From assembly GCF_040436345.1 (NCBI RefSeq), contig NC_133218.1, positions 8,167,539 through 8,231,538 of the forward strand: a DNA stretch of 64,000 nt, in the 5' to 3' direction. This DNA comes from Pagrus major (taxonomy: Eukaryota; Chordata; Actinopteri; Spariformes; Sparidae). The first letter of the stretch is position 1, and every line of letters begins with the position of its first letter. Both the position numbers and the translations under genes were made by a program. This document shows, piece after piece, positions 10,236 to 23,910 of this stretch. The notes under the pieces were generated by a model. It worked only from the letters and a program-made list of their open reading frames with translations, made no database searches and was not told the origin of the DNA.

Positions 10236-10712
10236 TCAGGTATCTGGGGGGAATTCACCTGGAAAAACACCTTAAGGTTTTTCATTACTCCCAGAATAAA
10301 AAAATCCTGCAGTAACAAATCCAAATATGGCCATTGCTGGAGAATGTGTGGTAACATGTCTGCAGGTCAATATCACAATTTTTGGGAGTGTCCTAATATC
10401 TCTGCCTACTGGACATGTGTAGTAACAGACATCAGATCTATAAGCGGCTCAGATCTTGATTTTAATGTCACTGTTATTTATTTGGGAAATTTACCAACTG
10501 AGCTGGAAAAAAACGGCCAGATATTTACTTCAAATACTACTAGCAGCTAGTAAAAACGCAATAACCAGGAAATGGCGAAGTAGAGAGTCTCCAACAATCC
10601 TTGAATGGACAGAAATAGTTCAGAAATGTACATAATGGAACGGTTAACTTCCTCTCTGAGACGTGCTGCTGAAAAATGTGAGAAATAATGGAAAAAATGG
10701 AAATATTATTTG
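10236..10712 (+). pseudogene. L1/Tx1-type LINE, ORF2 C-terminal fragment
   Basis: Frames read FTWKNTLRFFITPRIKKS, HCWRMCGNMSAGQYHNFWECP, VIYLGNLPTELEK, AASKNAITRKW and YIMERLTSSLRR in order. These are the blocks of the C-terminal cysteine/histidine region of Tx1-like LINE ORF2 proteins. At least two frame changes (near 10530 and 10630) break it. No reverse transcriptase or endonuclease part is present, as expected of a 5'-truncated insertion. Confidence 0.8.
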
Positions 10713-11082
10713 AGCCATAAATGATTTCTCTCTTATGTTTATATTTTGTTTGGAGGAGTGTCATTTTAAAATGACTCAAGTCATATGAATCAGAAGATCC
10801 CTTTCAAGGGTTTCAAGGACTAACAGGAACATTACAATGTAACCTAATTTTTTTTTTTCCCCTTTCAGTTTTTTATTGCAAAGCATTTCATTATACCCAT
10901 GATGACCTTATCACTCATCCGTCTGCAATTTTCTTTCTTATTCTGTTCATTTGTTTGTTGTAATACAAAAACAAAAATAATTAAAATAAAGTATAAAAAC
11001 AGAAATATTACAGGAGGAACGGCGTTGAATGTGGGAAGCACAGCACTCAACCACATGCTCGAAGAGGTGTAGACAATTTGTC

Positions 11083-11275
11083 TGGAAAAATTTGATTGGT
11101 TTCTTCATCTCGCCTCACATTACAAGTAAATGATCTCAGTCACAACAGCAGTGTTGGAGACTATGCGGACACATCACTCCAACATCTTCTGGATGTGTCC
11201 AAAACTTTTTGGAGGAACACGTTTGGCTCTAAAAATATGAAATACCTGTGGATGTTCACTGCCATGTTTCTACAT
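11083..11275 (+). pseudogene. Second L1/Tx1-type LINE tail fragment
   Basis: GFFISPHITSK, QQCWRLCGH and HHSNIFWMCPKLF appear in order in shifting frames. This is the same ORF2 C-terminal block as at 10236-10712 but a distinct, more decayed copy. Confidence 0.6.
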
Positions 11276-11279
11276 TAGC

Positions 11280-11440
11280 CCAGAACAGCCAAACCACACA
11301 CTGACTCTACAGAGGGACTTGCATGTTTTTAGTGTTTTTAGCAGCCCCCATAGGGGAGGGTGAGACAAGGGGTCTTCAGTTGGTTATAATCTGCAACCTC
11401 ACCACTAGATGGCACTAAATCCAACACACTGGACCTTTAA
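11280..11440. mobile_element. Short teleost repeat, probable MITE fragment
   Basis: The block holds CTGCAACCTCACCACTAGATGG followed by CACTGGACCTTTAA, a pattern common in fish genomes at ends of short DNA transposons (from general knowledge). The second terminus is not identified. It carries a CTCF-type motif at 11402-11415. Confidence 0.45.
11402..11415 (+). promoter_or_regulatory. CTCF-type motif inside a repeat
   Basis: CCACTAGATGGCAC matches all 14 positions of CCASYAGRKGGCRS. It lies in a dispersed repeat, so similar sites may exist at many places in this genome. Confidence 0.45.
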
Positions 11441-14119
11441 AACAACACAAAGTGGAGCATTTTTCCTCCTTTTGTGCCGAGCCGTGACAACAAACTCAGA
11501 CAAACAAGCTGCTCTGATGTGATTCAGATTTGATTCAGTGATTGATACTTTCTGTAATGACGCTGGTGACATCTGTGTTTTTTGAAAACAAAAAGCAGAA
11601 ACGAACCCCTGAATGTTTGCACTCAGAGTTCATGTATTAACATGAATGTGATGGATTCCTTTTCATATTGTATGAATTTATTTTATCAGTAAAGTTTTTA
11701 ATTTTTGTAAAGATTCTGTCCAGTATGTGATCAAGAGTATTGAACTGTATTCACTTGTATTCACATGGACAATAAATACTCAAAAAGTTCTTTGTTTGTG
11801 GTATTTTTGTTGTAAATACTTTGTTCAAATAAATGTCTGTCCACCACAGGAACAACACTTGAGAATGACTTAAAAATGTTGATTTGAAAAGAATTCACAC
11901 CCTCGACGTGCGGTCGAGCTCGTGCACACTAACACTTTTATCTCAGGAGCTACAGTGAAAGATTTGTAAATAACATCTTTTCTTTTCAGTTTGTGATCTC
12001 AGGGCTTCTGCAGACGTGGATTACACCAGATGAGCTGTACGGAGACACTTGATGTTTTTTTGGTTGTTTTTTAAACCAGCGTCAATCTGCTGTTCTGAGG
12101 ATTGAGGCCGACACTGTAGTACCAAACCTGCAGTTCCTCTAGCGGCGACTGGAGGCTCCACCAGTGAGTCAGTCCCCATAAGAGTCCATGTTAAAATATC
12201 TTTCCAGCAGAAATAAACATGTTTACAGCTGATTTCTGTAGATTATTTATCCCTTCATCTGAAGTTTTATATAACTCTCTGCTTTAAATTATATTAAGGT
12301 TATGCATAATTAGGGGCGTGGTCTACAGCGTGCACCATTACGCAGGCTAAACTGTGCGTACCTTGATTAAAAAGCGTGCAGTTAACAACAGGACTTCTCT
12401 AAAATAAGCACACAATAATCTGTTCTTCTCCGCACGGAAAACTAATTAAGCCACTATGTTGTTTATTAGTCGCAAATCATGTTGTGGAGGAGACTGTGGT
12501 GTGGACACAGGACGCCACTCTCATCTCTTCACCACCTTTTCAATACAAACACGCCAAGTACAAGCTCTGAGTGCTGACTGAGCACAACAGTGAAAAGTCC
12601 TTCAAAAATATGATCAACTGTGAACTTGAACTGTCTCCGACAACATATCCGGTTACACTTTAAGTTCAGTTTCAACAATTTTAGCGGCAACCTCAGCTGC
12701 ACACAGAGAGACGGGCCTGGTGTGTTTACACCTGCACGTGTTCATCTCCTCACGTTCCATCATCTCCGTAATGGCACACGAGACAAAAACGTTGTTTTTT
12801 GGCATTTTTAAAAAAAAAGGCCCAGTCGCCATCTTTTCCCCTAAATTTTCGACATTAAATATCTAAAAATGATAACCCTCAGACAGTAATAACAGCATTT
12901 AAAAATCACTACACAACAATGAACACATTCCTCACCTGTCGCGGGACTTTCAGCACATTCTTATCATCTAAACATAATTTTATACTGAGAAAACGTCCAG
13001 TATCACTCAAAACTGACTTTTCCTGAAAAGCTACCTAAAATGCTATCAATATCCTATCTGTAAATTCAACAATTTACCAAGGGTATATGCACATTGTCAA
13101 CCGAAACCCACTTCTACACGTTTAAGAAGATGAATAAATACATTTGGGGTGATAATAAAAGATGTCCTACCTGCAGAGACTCTGCCGGCAGGTGCCTCGC
13201 CACATGAGGTCCACCAGAAACACTTCTCCAGCAGTTAAAGGTCTTCAGGTAATCAGGTTTATAGAAGCCCGTTTCCACCCCTCTGTGCTTGCTGGCACTG
13301 AGGCAGATGATGTAAACCTGAAAAATGATATTCTTGTAGCAAAACCAATGTTGTTCAAGATATGTCCAAATAAAACAGACCTGTTGTCATGGTGTGCCCG
13401 TGGCAATCAGGGTTTCTGTGTTGTTGTGTTTTCTATGACTGGACACCATCTCAGGCTTATGCTTTTCCCTCTGTGTGCAAATCCCAGTGTCTCTCTGCTC
13501 GGCTCACAGCTTCATCTGTCAACCTGGAATCCATCCTCGCTGCCACCAGGCCACGCCATCCTGCCTGCCCTCCACGCTTCCAGCATCTAAATATGTTTGT
13601 TTGAATAAATCACCTTTGGACTGATCTCTGTCTCCAGTCTCTGCATTTTCCATAGAGAAAACACAGTTACAGGCAAGAAATACTCCCAAAAAGTGTGTAA
13701 AACACCCCCCCAAAAAATTGCTGCTGGCGCATTATGTGTGCCCACAATGCCACCTTCACATTTCTGACTGCCCCCTAATATATGTCTGCCTAAAACAGGT
13801 CCTGGTACTGACATATTTTTTATTCAAATCCAACCACTACTGTAGTTAAATAACAGCAGTGATAACAACTTTACTTTACCTTAAACAACTTCAAGGTAGG
13901 AAAGAGAAGGAAAGTGCAGCTCGAGAGAAGTCAGAAGTTTACCCCACAAGTTGAAACTTGATGCCACGTTTCACAACTGTGGCAGGGTTGTTAGGGACGG
14001 AAGGCGAGTCAGAGAGCTCTACAGGTGGACTCTGAGAGGGAGGGAGCTGACAGCCAGGTTAGTTACAGAAAGGGGATTTATTTACATCAGTTTAACACCT
14101 TAAGAGATTGTTTTTCATA
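11441..14119. other. Intergenic, no gene supported
   Basis: A GC-rich inverted motif, CTCGACGTGCGGTCGAG, occurs near 11902. A YY1-like GCCATCTTTT lies near 12829. A short frame starting MSYLQRLCRQVPRHM at 13162 ends before CTTCAG/GTAATC. None of these is enough for a gene call. The stretch 13390-13640 ends with AATAAA and may be an old repeat. Confidence 0.4.
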
Positions 14120-14460
14120 CAAGGTCAAGTTACATGAAGACTTCTCACAGGCCTCTTCAGGCTGAACTGATCACACTCCGTTTGGCACATGGGCTGGATG
14201 ACCCGGTGGCTGATTGGGCTGCCCATCTGCCTCAGCTCATCAAAGAGGTGGTGAGAGGTTGAGAGGTGGTGTTTTCCAGGATGGTTTTAGTCTTGTCCAT
14301 CATCCTTCTCTCCACCAATGACCCCTAGTTGTCCAGTTCCAGTCTGACCACAGAGATGGCTTTCCTCTCTCCATTGCTGAGCTTGCTGGCCTCAGCAGCC
14401 CTGATGCCACCACCACAGTACACCACAGAAAAGAACAGCGCACTGGTTGCACACACTGAA
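14120..14460 (-). pseudogene. Non-LTR retrotransposon (Rex/L2-like) C-terminal fragment
   Basis: On the minus strand the frame reads ALFFSVVYCGGGIRAAEASK, then LVERRMMDKTKTILENT and HPL-like QPLHHLFDELRQMGSP. This is the order found after the reverse transcriptase of Rex/L2-type LINEs. A stop near the middle breaks it, and no upstream parts are present. Confidence 0.6.
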
Positions 14461-14479
14461 AGAGGTGTGACTGTGTTTC

Positions 14480-17400
14480 ATGGCAGGTGAGTTGTTGATT
14501 AGCGAAGGAGTGATGATGATGAGCCCAGCAGTGGCTCATTATGCTGATAGATAATGAACTGGCTCGTCGAGGAACATCCTCTGCAGCATAAAACTGTGGA
14601 CACAGGGAGAGGGATGATCTGGTTATCTTGAAGTTTTAAATCTTGAAGTCATTATCCTACAATAACAGATCAATAATAATTATAATCACAGTAATAATCA
14701 CGCTAATTGTACTGTTGGAAATCATATGTAATGTGACCTCTCTGATATTCAAATATCCCCCTGAGTAATTTACTCTGTCACTAGAGGGCACTCTTATCCA
14801 AATAAAATTAAACTAAGGGAACATTCAGTCACATGTTGCAGAGATTTGCAAAAGGGTTAGTAATTACTCATAATTTCCACAAGAATCACCAGAGTTTACA
14901 ATTGATTTATTATTATTAACAGCAGTAGATGAGCTTTGGCACTCTGAAGGAATAAATACCATTATTTATCCACACACGTATTAAAGCATACATCAAAATA
15001 TAAACTCTCTAATGTGTTTGGCACGTTTTCTTTTGCAGAAAAACACGATAATTATCACATGCAAGTCCTTAAAATGGCCCCTCCTCCTCCTCCTCCTTCA
15101 GTTAAAATTGTGTAATATATGATAATGCAAATATTAATTTTATTTCAAAAGTTAGTTCACAGGTTACTGCTTGGCACAAGATGTCTCACTGTTAAGTCCA
15201 TTCTCAGTGTTTGTGCACTGGTGGCTTCACGTTTTAACATCATACTTATGGATGCTGAAGATTGGACCAGGATTGGCTTCCAAACTCTTTGTGATGTCAC
15301 AAAGAAAATTTACACTCTCAGCAATGAAATGTGAAAAAAAAAACTTCTAGCGTCAAACTCTGCACTTACATCCTTCTGCACTGTAAAGCTCAAACATTAA
15401 CAAGAGGAAAAACATTTTTGACTTGGTGGGGACTTTAAATGTCCTACAATTAACTTTCAACATGTTATGGAACTGTCTCAATTTCACACTGATGCTCCTT
15501 TATGACCTACATGAGACCATTAGTGAGAAGACTGGCCATTTCTTTATAGTTAGTGTAGTTATTCTGAGTGCCTGTCGTTGAGTCAGGTAGATTGTTGAGG
15601 ATGAATTAAGAAGTCTGAGGAAAAAGCAGCTCAGTAGTCTGGTGGTACGGCACTAAACCAAAGTTTATCTTGTTTCACCAGCGTCATGTTTCAGTTTTTG
15701 ATCTTACTTAGCAATAAATAGATACATGACCTCATCGACATGCATCCTGCAAACAGCCGAAGAAGTATTAAAAAAAATAAATAAAAATAAATTCTTTCAC
15801 TGACTTTTAAAAAATATGCACATGCCAGCCAGATCAAGATCTTTAAACACAAAGCTTATCATCATCATCATCATCATTGTGAGCATGTTAGCAGACTAAT
15901 GTTAGCATTTCGTTCACATTAGACTCCTTTGTCTTGATAGATTTGTGCATCCCTGGAAATTATTATTTATTGTTGGATAATTAAACCTTTGTCCTGGCAT
16001 GGTATTTCATAATTATTCACTAAGTACAAAAAAATTACTATTCCACTATGTACTACCAAAAATTGATGCTGATTACATACACAATAATCTTAGAGAAATT
16101 AAATAAATGACATTTATCAAAATTCCCTATTTTCATGATAAAGACAATACAATATTCCACCATAATTCTTTTATTGAAATAAAAAGAGCATAATATAGCA
16201 ATATGTCATATAGTAGCCTAATTACTGAAGGCAGCACATTACCCCCCAGTTTGCTCTAACTGTTTGGTAACTGGAACTCTGAGGTTCACTGAGACGAGAA
16301 AAGTCTCTTTTTGTGGATGCCGTTAACCATCTGCTGTGGACCCATTAGCTCTCTTCGCTTGCCATGGAATGGTGCTTGTGGTTTCAGACAGGTGAATGAT
16401 TCAGAGGCACATAACCAGCTGTGCCTAGGAGCTCAAAATAATTGTACTTAAGCCTAGATTTAGCTGACGGTCGAGTAATAAAAAGTGACTTATGTCCACT
16501 GAGAATTCAGAAACAGCAACATCATTATTATTTTAGTTTATCTTCCCTCTATTGGGATGATATTTGAATCCTTGACACCCTTAGAATACAAAGCCTTCCT
16601 CAGTTATGTCAAGGCTGACTGGATATTATTATGTTTTGGATGACTAAACAACTAAGTGACGAAGTGGACCAGTGGGGACAGTGAAACATTCAATTCAGAA
16701 TTTTGTTGTGGGTATGGGTGAGCCTGAGATGACTTGGTGTGTCTGAGTTATCCCTCCATATTCCCAGAGAGAGAAGACAGCAGCCGACAGGCCTTGGCAC
16801 TCTGAGGTCAGCGAGACAGGGCTAAAAATATTTCAAATGGGTTTCCTAATTCATAAACCTCAGCCACCTCCATTAGTGTTCCATCTACAGTTCTACAGAG
16901 TAAAAGTACAAATGCATACTTAAATTTATAACTATAATAAAATGTACATTTTTGCTTATAAATTATTATTTTTGGATCCATATGTTACAGTTAGATGATA
17001 AGTTAGTATGCAAATTCTGTCTGAGAAGTCAGTCTATGTGTCCTGGTTGAATGACCGGCCACAGAAGTGAAAATTAAATGACAATTCAATCTGATTATAT
17101 CTGCTGTCTATCATGGAATCTCCCCGCTCGTTACATCATTTAAAAAACATTCTGGCTATTTTGTATTTTAATTCTCAATAGTTGCTCTACTGTGACCGCT
17201 TCAATCAGAACTACAAGAGACGTTATAATCTGGGGTTTCAGTTTTCTGCAGTCTAATCAGTGTTACCCAGTCAGTATTAGAAGTTAATTAATGAATACAT
17301 TTAATTTCCTGAATTTAATTGAATGAGTCTTGTATTATTAAGTAAGTGTTGCTTGCAAACATACATTCCTTTTTGTTATTAAGGTATTTTCATGTATGAG

Positions 17401-18982
17401 AAACATCAGCAGTCCTGAGCCACATGTCTTCAGAAGGAAGAGTAGGAACCATTAAACCAGCAGAGTGTTTCCTATCATTACATTTTCACTTTCATTTTAA
17501 TTTACTGAGAGAGTGTGTAGTGAGAGTTTTCTGAAGTGCTGAAGTGCACCTGGTGGATGACATTCAGGTTGAAAACAAATGAATGTGTTCAGAGATGCCT
17601 TTGATTCATTTGAGGAAAATGGCAGAAATACAGGAGGAGAACAATAGAGAAAAAGAGCAGTGGGTTCAAAACTGTGAGAGGTTGTCCTGTAACACATAAT
17701 AGATTTTTGTTTTCTTTGTTTTCCGTTGGCCAACACTACAGTATTTTCTTACTGTATTTTCTGATCAGTACACACTTTCAAGGAATAAACATTTCTAACA
17801 TTTGACATCTTGTGCAGAAAATGTAAATCGTTTGCAATAAATTATGATAATCATTATTTTTCCCTGTACAGTATGTAGGATACACTGTCATACGTCCATG
17901 AGTGGCACCAGGTGGGCATAATGTCCTCACAGTTATAACCACCATACAATACCCAAATCAACCAGGACTATCACTCACTGGCTTCCCACACTTCATGCAC
18001 TGTCAAAAGTGTTCGGTCACTGCACTACTTGTGAGTGTTTTTTCTTTTGAGCCTGTATGTTTTGATGTCTTTGAAAATGATCACTGTCATTAAAATATCA
18101 TTGTTCAGGTGAGAATTGACCACTATCCTGATTTATGTAGTTGTCCTGTGATTGAGCCGAACAAAAATAACCTTGATAGCTTTAAATACAGGTACCAAGA
18201 AAAGGTGGGAGCACCTGAGCTTACAAAACAAAGGTTTCTTGCAGGTCTGCCATATTTCATTCTGTTTAAAGAATACGTTTGGTTGTTGAACTCTTTCGGT
18301 TGAAGTCCACTGAAACGCCACAGTGATTCACAAGAGTGATGTTAAGAGCCTCAAAGACAACTCTTGACTACTGTGACAATGCAGTTACCCTTTTTAAGAC
18401 CTCTTTACCTCAAAGAACCATCATCTCATGAAAAGTCATAAGGGCATTTTGTGTGCTTGGACATATTTGTGATCGGGTGGAGCAACCATGCGTATTAGTG
18501 TGTCCCAGTTTGGCAAACACATGGCTGACCGAATAAAGGTGGTGCAACCCAAAGTTTTCACTCGAGTGTTATTTATTACCGGCGGCAATATTGATCCATT
18601 TGATGAGACTTGGGGAGTGACTCATCTTGGCGTGGTGCTCTGGTATAAGTCAGAATACAATATGGGCTGTTCTGTTTGACAAATTATGTTAGTTAAACTA
18701 GCAGATGTCTCTGCTCTCAATGGATTTCTTATGTTAAATTTGAAGACACAACTGTCCCACTGTTATCCCATCTATCCCACAAGTTAGACTCGATGTTATC
18801 ATGTTACAGTAAAGGTCAAAATATCAGGGCTTGGTAAGCAGTGACTATTAAACCACCAGTGTGCTGTGTAAACTCAGAGAGACAACGCATCTCATCTCCG
18901 ATTGGCCTATAGGGTGAGGTAAGGTATTACATATTTACATGTCTGCTGTCTGCTGGTTTTTAAGTACTTTTCAGAATGTTAA
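14480..18982. other. Intergenic, no gene supported
   Basis: AT-rich DNA with scattered short frames and no conserved motif. A CTCF-like TCACTAGAGGGCAC (one mismatch) lies near 14778, and an ATC trinucleotide run at about 15858-15877. Confidence 0.45.
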
Positions 18983-18986
18983 TTAA

Positions 18987-19198
18987 AGAAGACATATTAT
19001 GCAAATTTTTAGGTTCATAATTTTATTTTGGGAAATAAAGGCAGGACAACTGACGAGACGTTTCAGGAGCAGAGTTTTAAGTAGGAGAGAGTTTCTGTTG
19101 GTGCGGACTTTGACCTTTGTAACTTTCAGTATCTTTTATATTCACAATAACATATATAAAACACTGAAGGAAAAACAAAAACGCATAATACATCTCCT
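18987..19198. mobile_element. TTAA-flanked MITE, 212 bp
   Basis: TTAA lies on both sides (18983-18986 and 19199-19202). The ends are inverted: AGAAGACATATTATGC at the left and, on the other strand, AGGAGATGTATTATGC at the right. The TTAA duplication points to a piggyBac- or Kolobok-type transposase. There is no coding content. Confidence 0.7.
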
Positions 19199-19202
19199 TT
19201 AA

Positions 19203-22200
19203 GTCCAGGCTGTGAATGAAATGATGTGATAGCACTCAATGGCAATGTATTTTTCATGATTGTATTCCTCTCAGACGTCACTGTGGTGTGTTTTTTTCTC
19301 TGTCTACATTCATTATCATTATGGATTAACTGCACTCTTTTCCCTCCATCACAGGCTTTGTGCTACATTTGATTGATACCCCCACCCCAAAGCATCACAT
19401 AATGTACACTTACCACTCTCTGTGTCTGCTGCCAGCAAAAAGCTAAATAATGGTGAACACTTGAGGATTCTTTCCTGTTATGTCCCAGCTGCAGATAAGC
19501 CTGTTGACTGTGACTCATGTTGGAAAGTGTGTGTCAATTATCTTTCTGCCATTGTACATCCAGCTGGTAATTGGAATAAAGCGTGAAGTGCTTTCTTCCT
19601 GCTGGGAGGAATATATATTATAATTGGAAAATATAATATAAGAAGCATTTTACACGTGAGCTATAGGAGCAGGTTACTTCAGGTCAGCCTATTATACAAA
19701 GTAGCAAGTGGTTATAAGTGTCGTTAAAAGTTGAAGCATGCAATGCTCTCAACAGTCAGTATGATTGTAATTCAGATTATAGGTTAAATGCTTTGTTTAA
19801 CGGTGGAGGATATACAAAGCACTAGACCATATTCACACAGCAGCCATTTTCCTCTCAAATGTTGTTCTGCTGTGTTCCATGTTGCAATTCATATTAACGT
19901 GGGGAATCAGACTAATTGTTCCTCATTGATTTTCAACTATGAAGACAATGGATAGTTTAATCTGGAGGGACATCAGGCCATATTTCAAGGTAAAACAACA
20001 TACTTGATAACCTGTTAACAGCTAATGTTAGCATTCAACCACTTCCTGTCTAACATTACTGTTTGATAGTGTTACATAATACGACAGGAAAGGCAGGTAA
20101 ATTAATTTTAAAATATTGCTGCACCAACTACAGTTGGTTATCAAATATGTTGTTTTGCCTTGAAATATGTCACTCCAGACTTTCACTATTCATTGTCTAT
20201 TGTCACTATTTCAGTCTCTGAGTGTGACATCAGAGGAATATTGGCCACTGTGCGAATATGGTCTATAGTAGGCACACAAAATATTGCTAATTGGATAGAA
20301 AATAATCGATTATCAGGGAAAAGTAGAACACAGTACAAAGAGTTGTATTTTTACCATACGGTCCTTCAAAGTCATTTTTCACTAATTATTGTTTTGTCCA
20401 CTCTCCACATATAGCCAATAGTTGATCTGCAGTCGTGGCTGACGTCACTTTTTTCAGACTTTTTTCAACCGATTTTGAGTGTTATCAGTTCAGAAGTACG
20501 CCCACTGTGCTGCTAGTTCAAGCTGTCACATTTGCTTCAGTAAAAAACTAGCCTATACTGTATGAGCACTGTAGAGAATCGCTCAGCAGCCTATTATTTA
20601 CAACAGAGTCATCAGATTGTGGTTGTTTCTGTGGCTTTTTCTGTCTTTTAGTAGGTTTATAAAGAGGTAACTGTGTATTCATTTATTGTGTGATGACTAT
20701 TGTGTAAACTGTGTTTTATGGCTAAGTTGATGACAGTGCACTCATTCACTTGTGAGGGGAGCTTTACTGCCACAAGCTGTTGATTTGTTCAGTCACAATA
20801 TGATTGGTACACACACTTAACACTGCACATACCACTGTCCACACAAGATCATTTATAATACTGTCAAACTTGAATATATAAATGAGACATGGCAATGCTT
20901 TGAGCTAAAAGCTCATATCAGCATGCTAAGATGCTAATTGGCCTTGTCTATTATTAAGTGGCTTGTTCAAAGCCAGAGGTACTTGATACTTATTGTATCT
21001 GACTCTAAGAGGGGTCGCATTGCACAGTTTAGTCTGGATTACAGACAAAACCTTTTGCCATGTATTAGGAAATGAAAAATCATCAGTGACCTATTTTGAA
21101 GGAGGGCTACTCTGGATATTTTTAGCATGCAGTTCATTGGGAAAGCCATTTTTCACTACTCTTTACACCTGACTGCCCATCAGAAACTAACAGCCCAGAC
21201 GGCTAGCAGGTATACCTGCAGTGTACCTGTCCAGTGTTTTGTCCTAGTTACACAACCATGGAACAAATGCAATAATGCACAACACATAGAGCTTTAGAGA
21301 GCTTTCAGAGGACGCATCAACTTTGACTACAGGCTTTAAACCTTGTTTTGTCTCGGTCTTTGTCTAAATCTATGTCATTTGTTGTTGTTATGCACCTAAA
21401 GATATTCTAGTAAACTCACTGAATGTTGCTGTTGATGGAGCAGTAAGACACATGTCTATATTACACTGTTTCATCTTACAGAATATTGTTTACATGTTTT
21501 TCCTACTTTTCATGTGTTCCTTTTTATTTGTTAATGTGTAAAATTGGTGGAGTAATCCTTTGAGACTTAAGTCCACTCACTTCAAGTTAAACAGTTCATT
21601 GCTCAGTGTTGACTCTTTAGTACTTCCATAGATGGAGGAGGGCAAAGTGTAGGATATACATTGTTATGGGCTATAAGGTGTATACACAGGGCCAGATGCT
21701 TTGTATCACTACACACACATTAACTCTCACCAAATACACACACACTTTATCGTACATGGCCACAACTCTCACCTAGACACCTTTATCCTCCCTGAACCCC
21801 CTTCTCCTGTGGGCCCAACTCTTTCTAGCCTCTGGCGTGTCTCAGCTGTCTAGCTTCACAGTGTGTGTTCATCTGATCCGTGGGGGCTCATTTAAAGAGA
21901 AGAGGTGGCTAAGACCCTGCTTTGGCAGGCTTACTTTTTCGTCTTTGAATTGCCAATTTTTGGGTGGCCTTCCAACCAGGTGGAAATCTCTCTTGTGGAA
22001 ATCTGGAAGCTGTCTCAACCAGTAAGAAACCTCTCAGGCCCCGACCTCCACCACCCTGCTCTGGACATGTTGGCCTGCCAGTTGGATGCCTCATTACCTG
22101 GAGGCTGCTACGCATCACCCCACTCCATTTGCAAGCACACACATCCTCAAACACATAACTCATGGCAGCATCACTACACACATCTAACCAATAATGTCCA

Positions 22201-23838
22201 CATACACACTGCCCTATACAGGTATATCCACTATATTCAGTTATAAGGCTCTACTGTTAAATTTTCCACGAACATCATCCCAACATAGTCTTTTTGATGT
22301 AATTTTCTTTAGGTTTTGTTCATTTCACATTTTATAACTCATTCTGTCCTTGTGTGTGTTTTGTATACATTCTGTCTTTGCATTGTCAAGTTCATCCTGA
22401 CCGGTCATATCTTCAATCTGATTACACTGCAGTTTAAAGCAAATGTTGTTTGTCAGCTCAGCTTAGTCAAGGTTGACTCTGCCCTAGCCAGTAGAATGAA
22501 ACATTATGGGGCATGGTTCAGTTCAGTTCAGTTCAGTCAGTGGAACTGCTTCTTAAGGCCCATCTACTCTGATTGCAACAGTCAAACATGGTAGCTTTTG
22601 GAACCACTGTATTTGATCATATATTGAATTTTGCAAAAATAATTATAAAATAAGATCAAATCAAATACATATATTTTTATTTGACTTTTGTTCAACAGCT
22701 GTGATTGGTAACGGCTCATAAACAATGGGACTACATATTGGAGCTTTGTATCCTTATACTAGATACTCAATGAATACATTTTTGCTATCTGAGGTAAAAT
22801 GGGCTTATCACATGCTCATAGGATTGGTACTGGACTGGACATACTCTTGTCATTAGACATGAGCTGTGTGCACTAATTTTGCCCCTGCTTCGCATGCATG
22901 GCTGTCATTCTCTCTCCGTCCCATCATTCGACACTCATTTGATGAAGTGACTTGGAGGTGGAGCTTGAAGTCCACTTTAATTAGCTTAGCAGAATTGTCT
23001 TCCAGTTGTGCTGTCTTTTAATTTTCTTATTTAATTTAATTTTGCATCAGTAGACTATTTCAAAAATTGTCAGACTGGTGGACTTATGGACACACCCTCA
23101 ACACGTCATAGCTACATCCACTTGCTTTAAAAAACAAATGATGTAGGTAGATTTCCAGGCATCTCAAATTTCATTTAAATGGATTAATTTAAATACATAT
23201 TCTATCATGTTATGCCCATTTAGGCTCAACATAATATCCATAGGAGTTGTATAAGCAGCAGAATTAAGTTTTTTATGAGAAACTAATAGGTTAAGCACTC
23301 TGTTTGTCTTAGGCTACACAAGCCTGCAGGTGCAGTAATAATATGTGTTGCGTGTGGAAGGGAATGGACTTCAGCAACATCACAGCAAAGCCATGAATGA
23401 TAATACAACTTAGCCTCAATACAAGCAGCACAATTACTGTGGATTACTCTGGAAATGAGTTTAATGTCTGTGGAGCTGGGAAGGTCACGGCCTGTTTGGA
23501 CAGAATCCCAGAGTCCAACATCTGCATAAACCAACGGCCAGCATCAATCAGCTGCTCCATCACTTTGAACATCCACGCTGCTGATAAAACACTGCTGTAG
23601 ATTGAATAGAAGAGAGTGTGAGGAAATAACACAAACAATTAAAACGTACCTTTATTTAGCAAATGAATTACCCACCTTTTCTATCAGGTTTGTATTGTTT
23701 ATGTGGAATAACAGATTCCTCTCACATGAAAGACGGCATGTTGTAATTGGATCTCTCATTTGAATTTCTAAAGAGAGTTGATACCCAAGACAGAAACTGG
23801 TTTGCATCGCATTTCTTATTATCTTTGAAATACAGTTT
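19203..23838. other. Intergenic, no gene supported
   Basis: I found no frame with recognisable domains. A donor-like CAACCA/GTAAGA near 22021 closes a GC-richer patch (21780-22130), but no acceptor or start supports an exon there. Confidence 0.4.
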
Positions 23839-23910
23839 ATCAATAATTTATCAGCAGAAAAGCATACCCTCGTCTATGCTTTTCTGCTGATTCAAATACA
23901 TATTATTGAT
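23839..23910 (+). repeat. Strong foldback (16-bp perfect stem, 8-nt loop)
   Basis: TCAGCAGAAAAGCATA (23851-23866) is exactly inverted at 23875-23890. After an asymmetric internal loop, a second 8-bp stem, ATCAATAA/TTATTGAT, closes the structure at 23839-23846 and 23903-23910. It could be a hairpin RNA precursor or the remains of a palindromic MITE. Sequence alone does not decide. Confidence 0.6.

Noticed and set aside
13162..13250. Possible first exon MSYLQRLCRQVPRHM with donor CTTCAG/GTAATC
   Set aside because: The donor is weak, there is no following exon, and no family is recognised.
18488..18679. 63-codon frame MRISVSQFGKHMADRIKVVQ
   Set aside because: It reads reasonably but has no splice sites, homologue or neighbouring exons that I can see.
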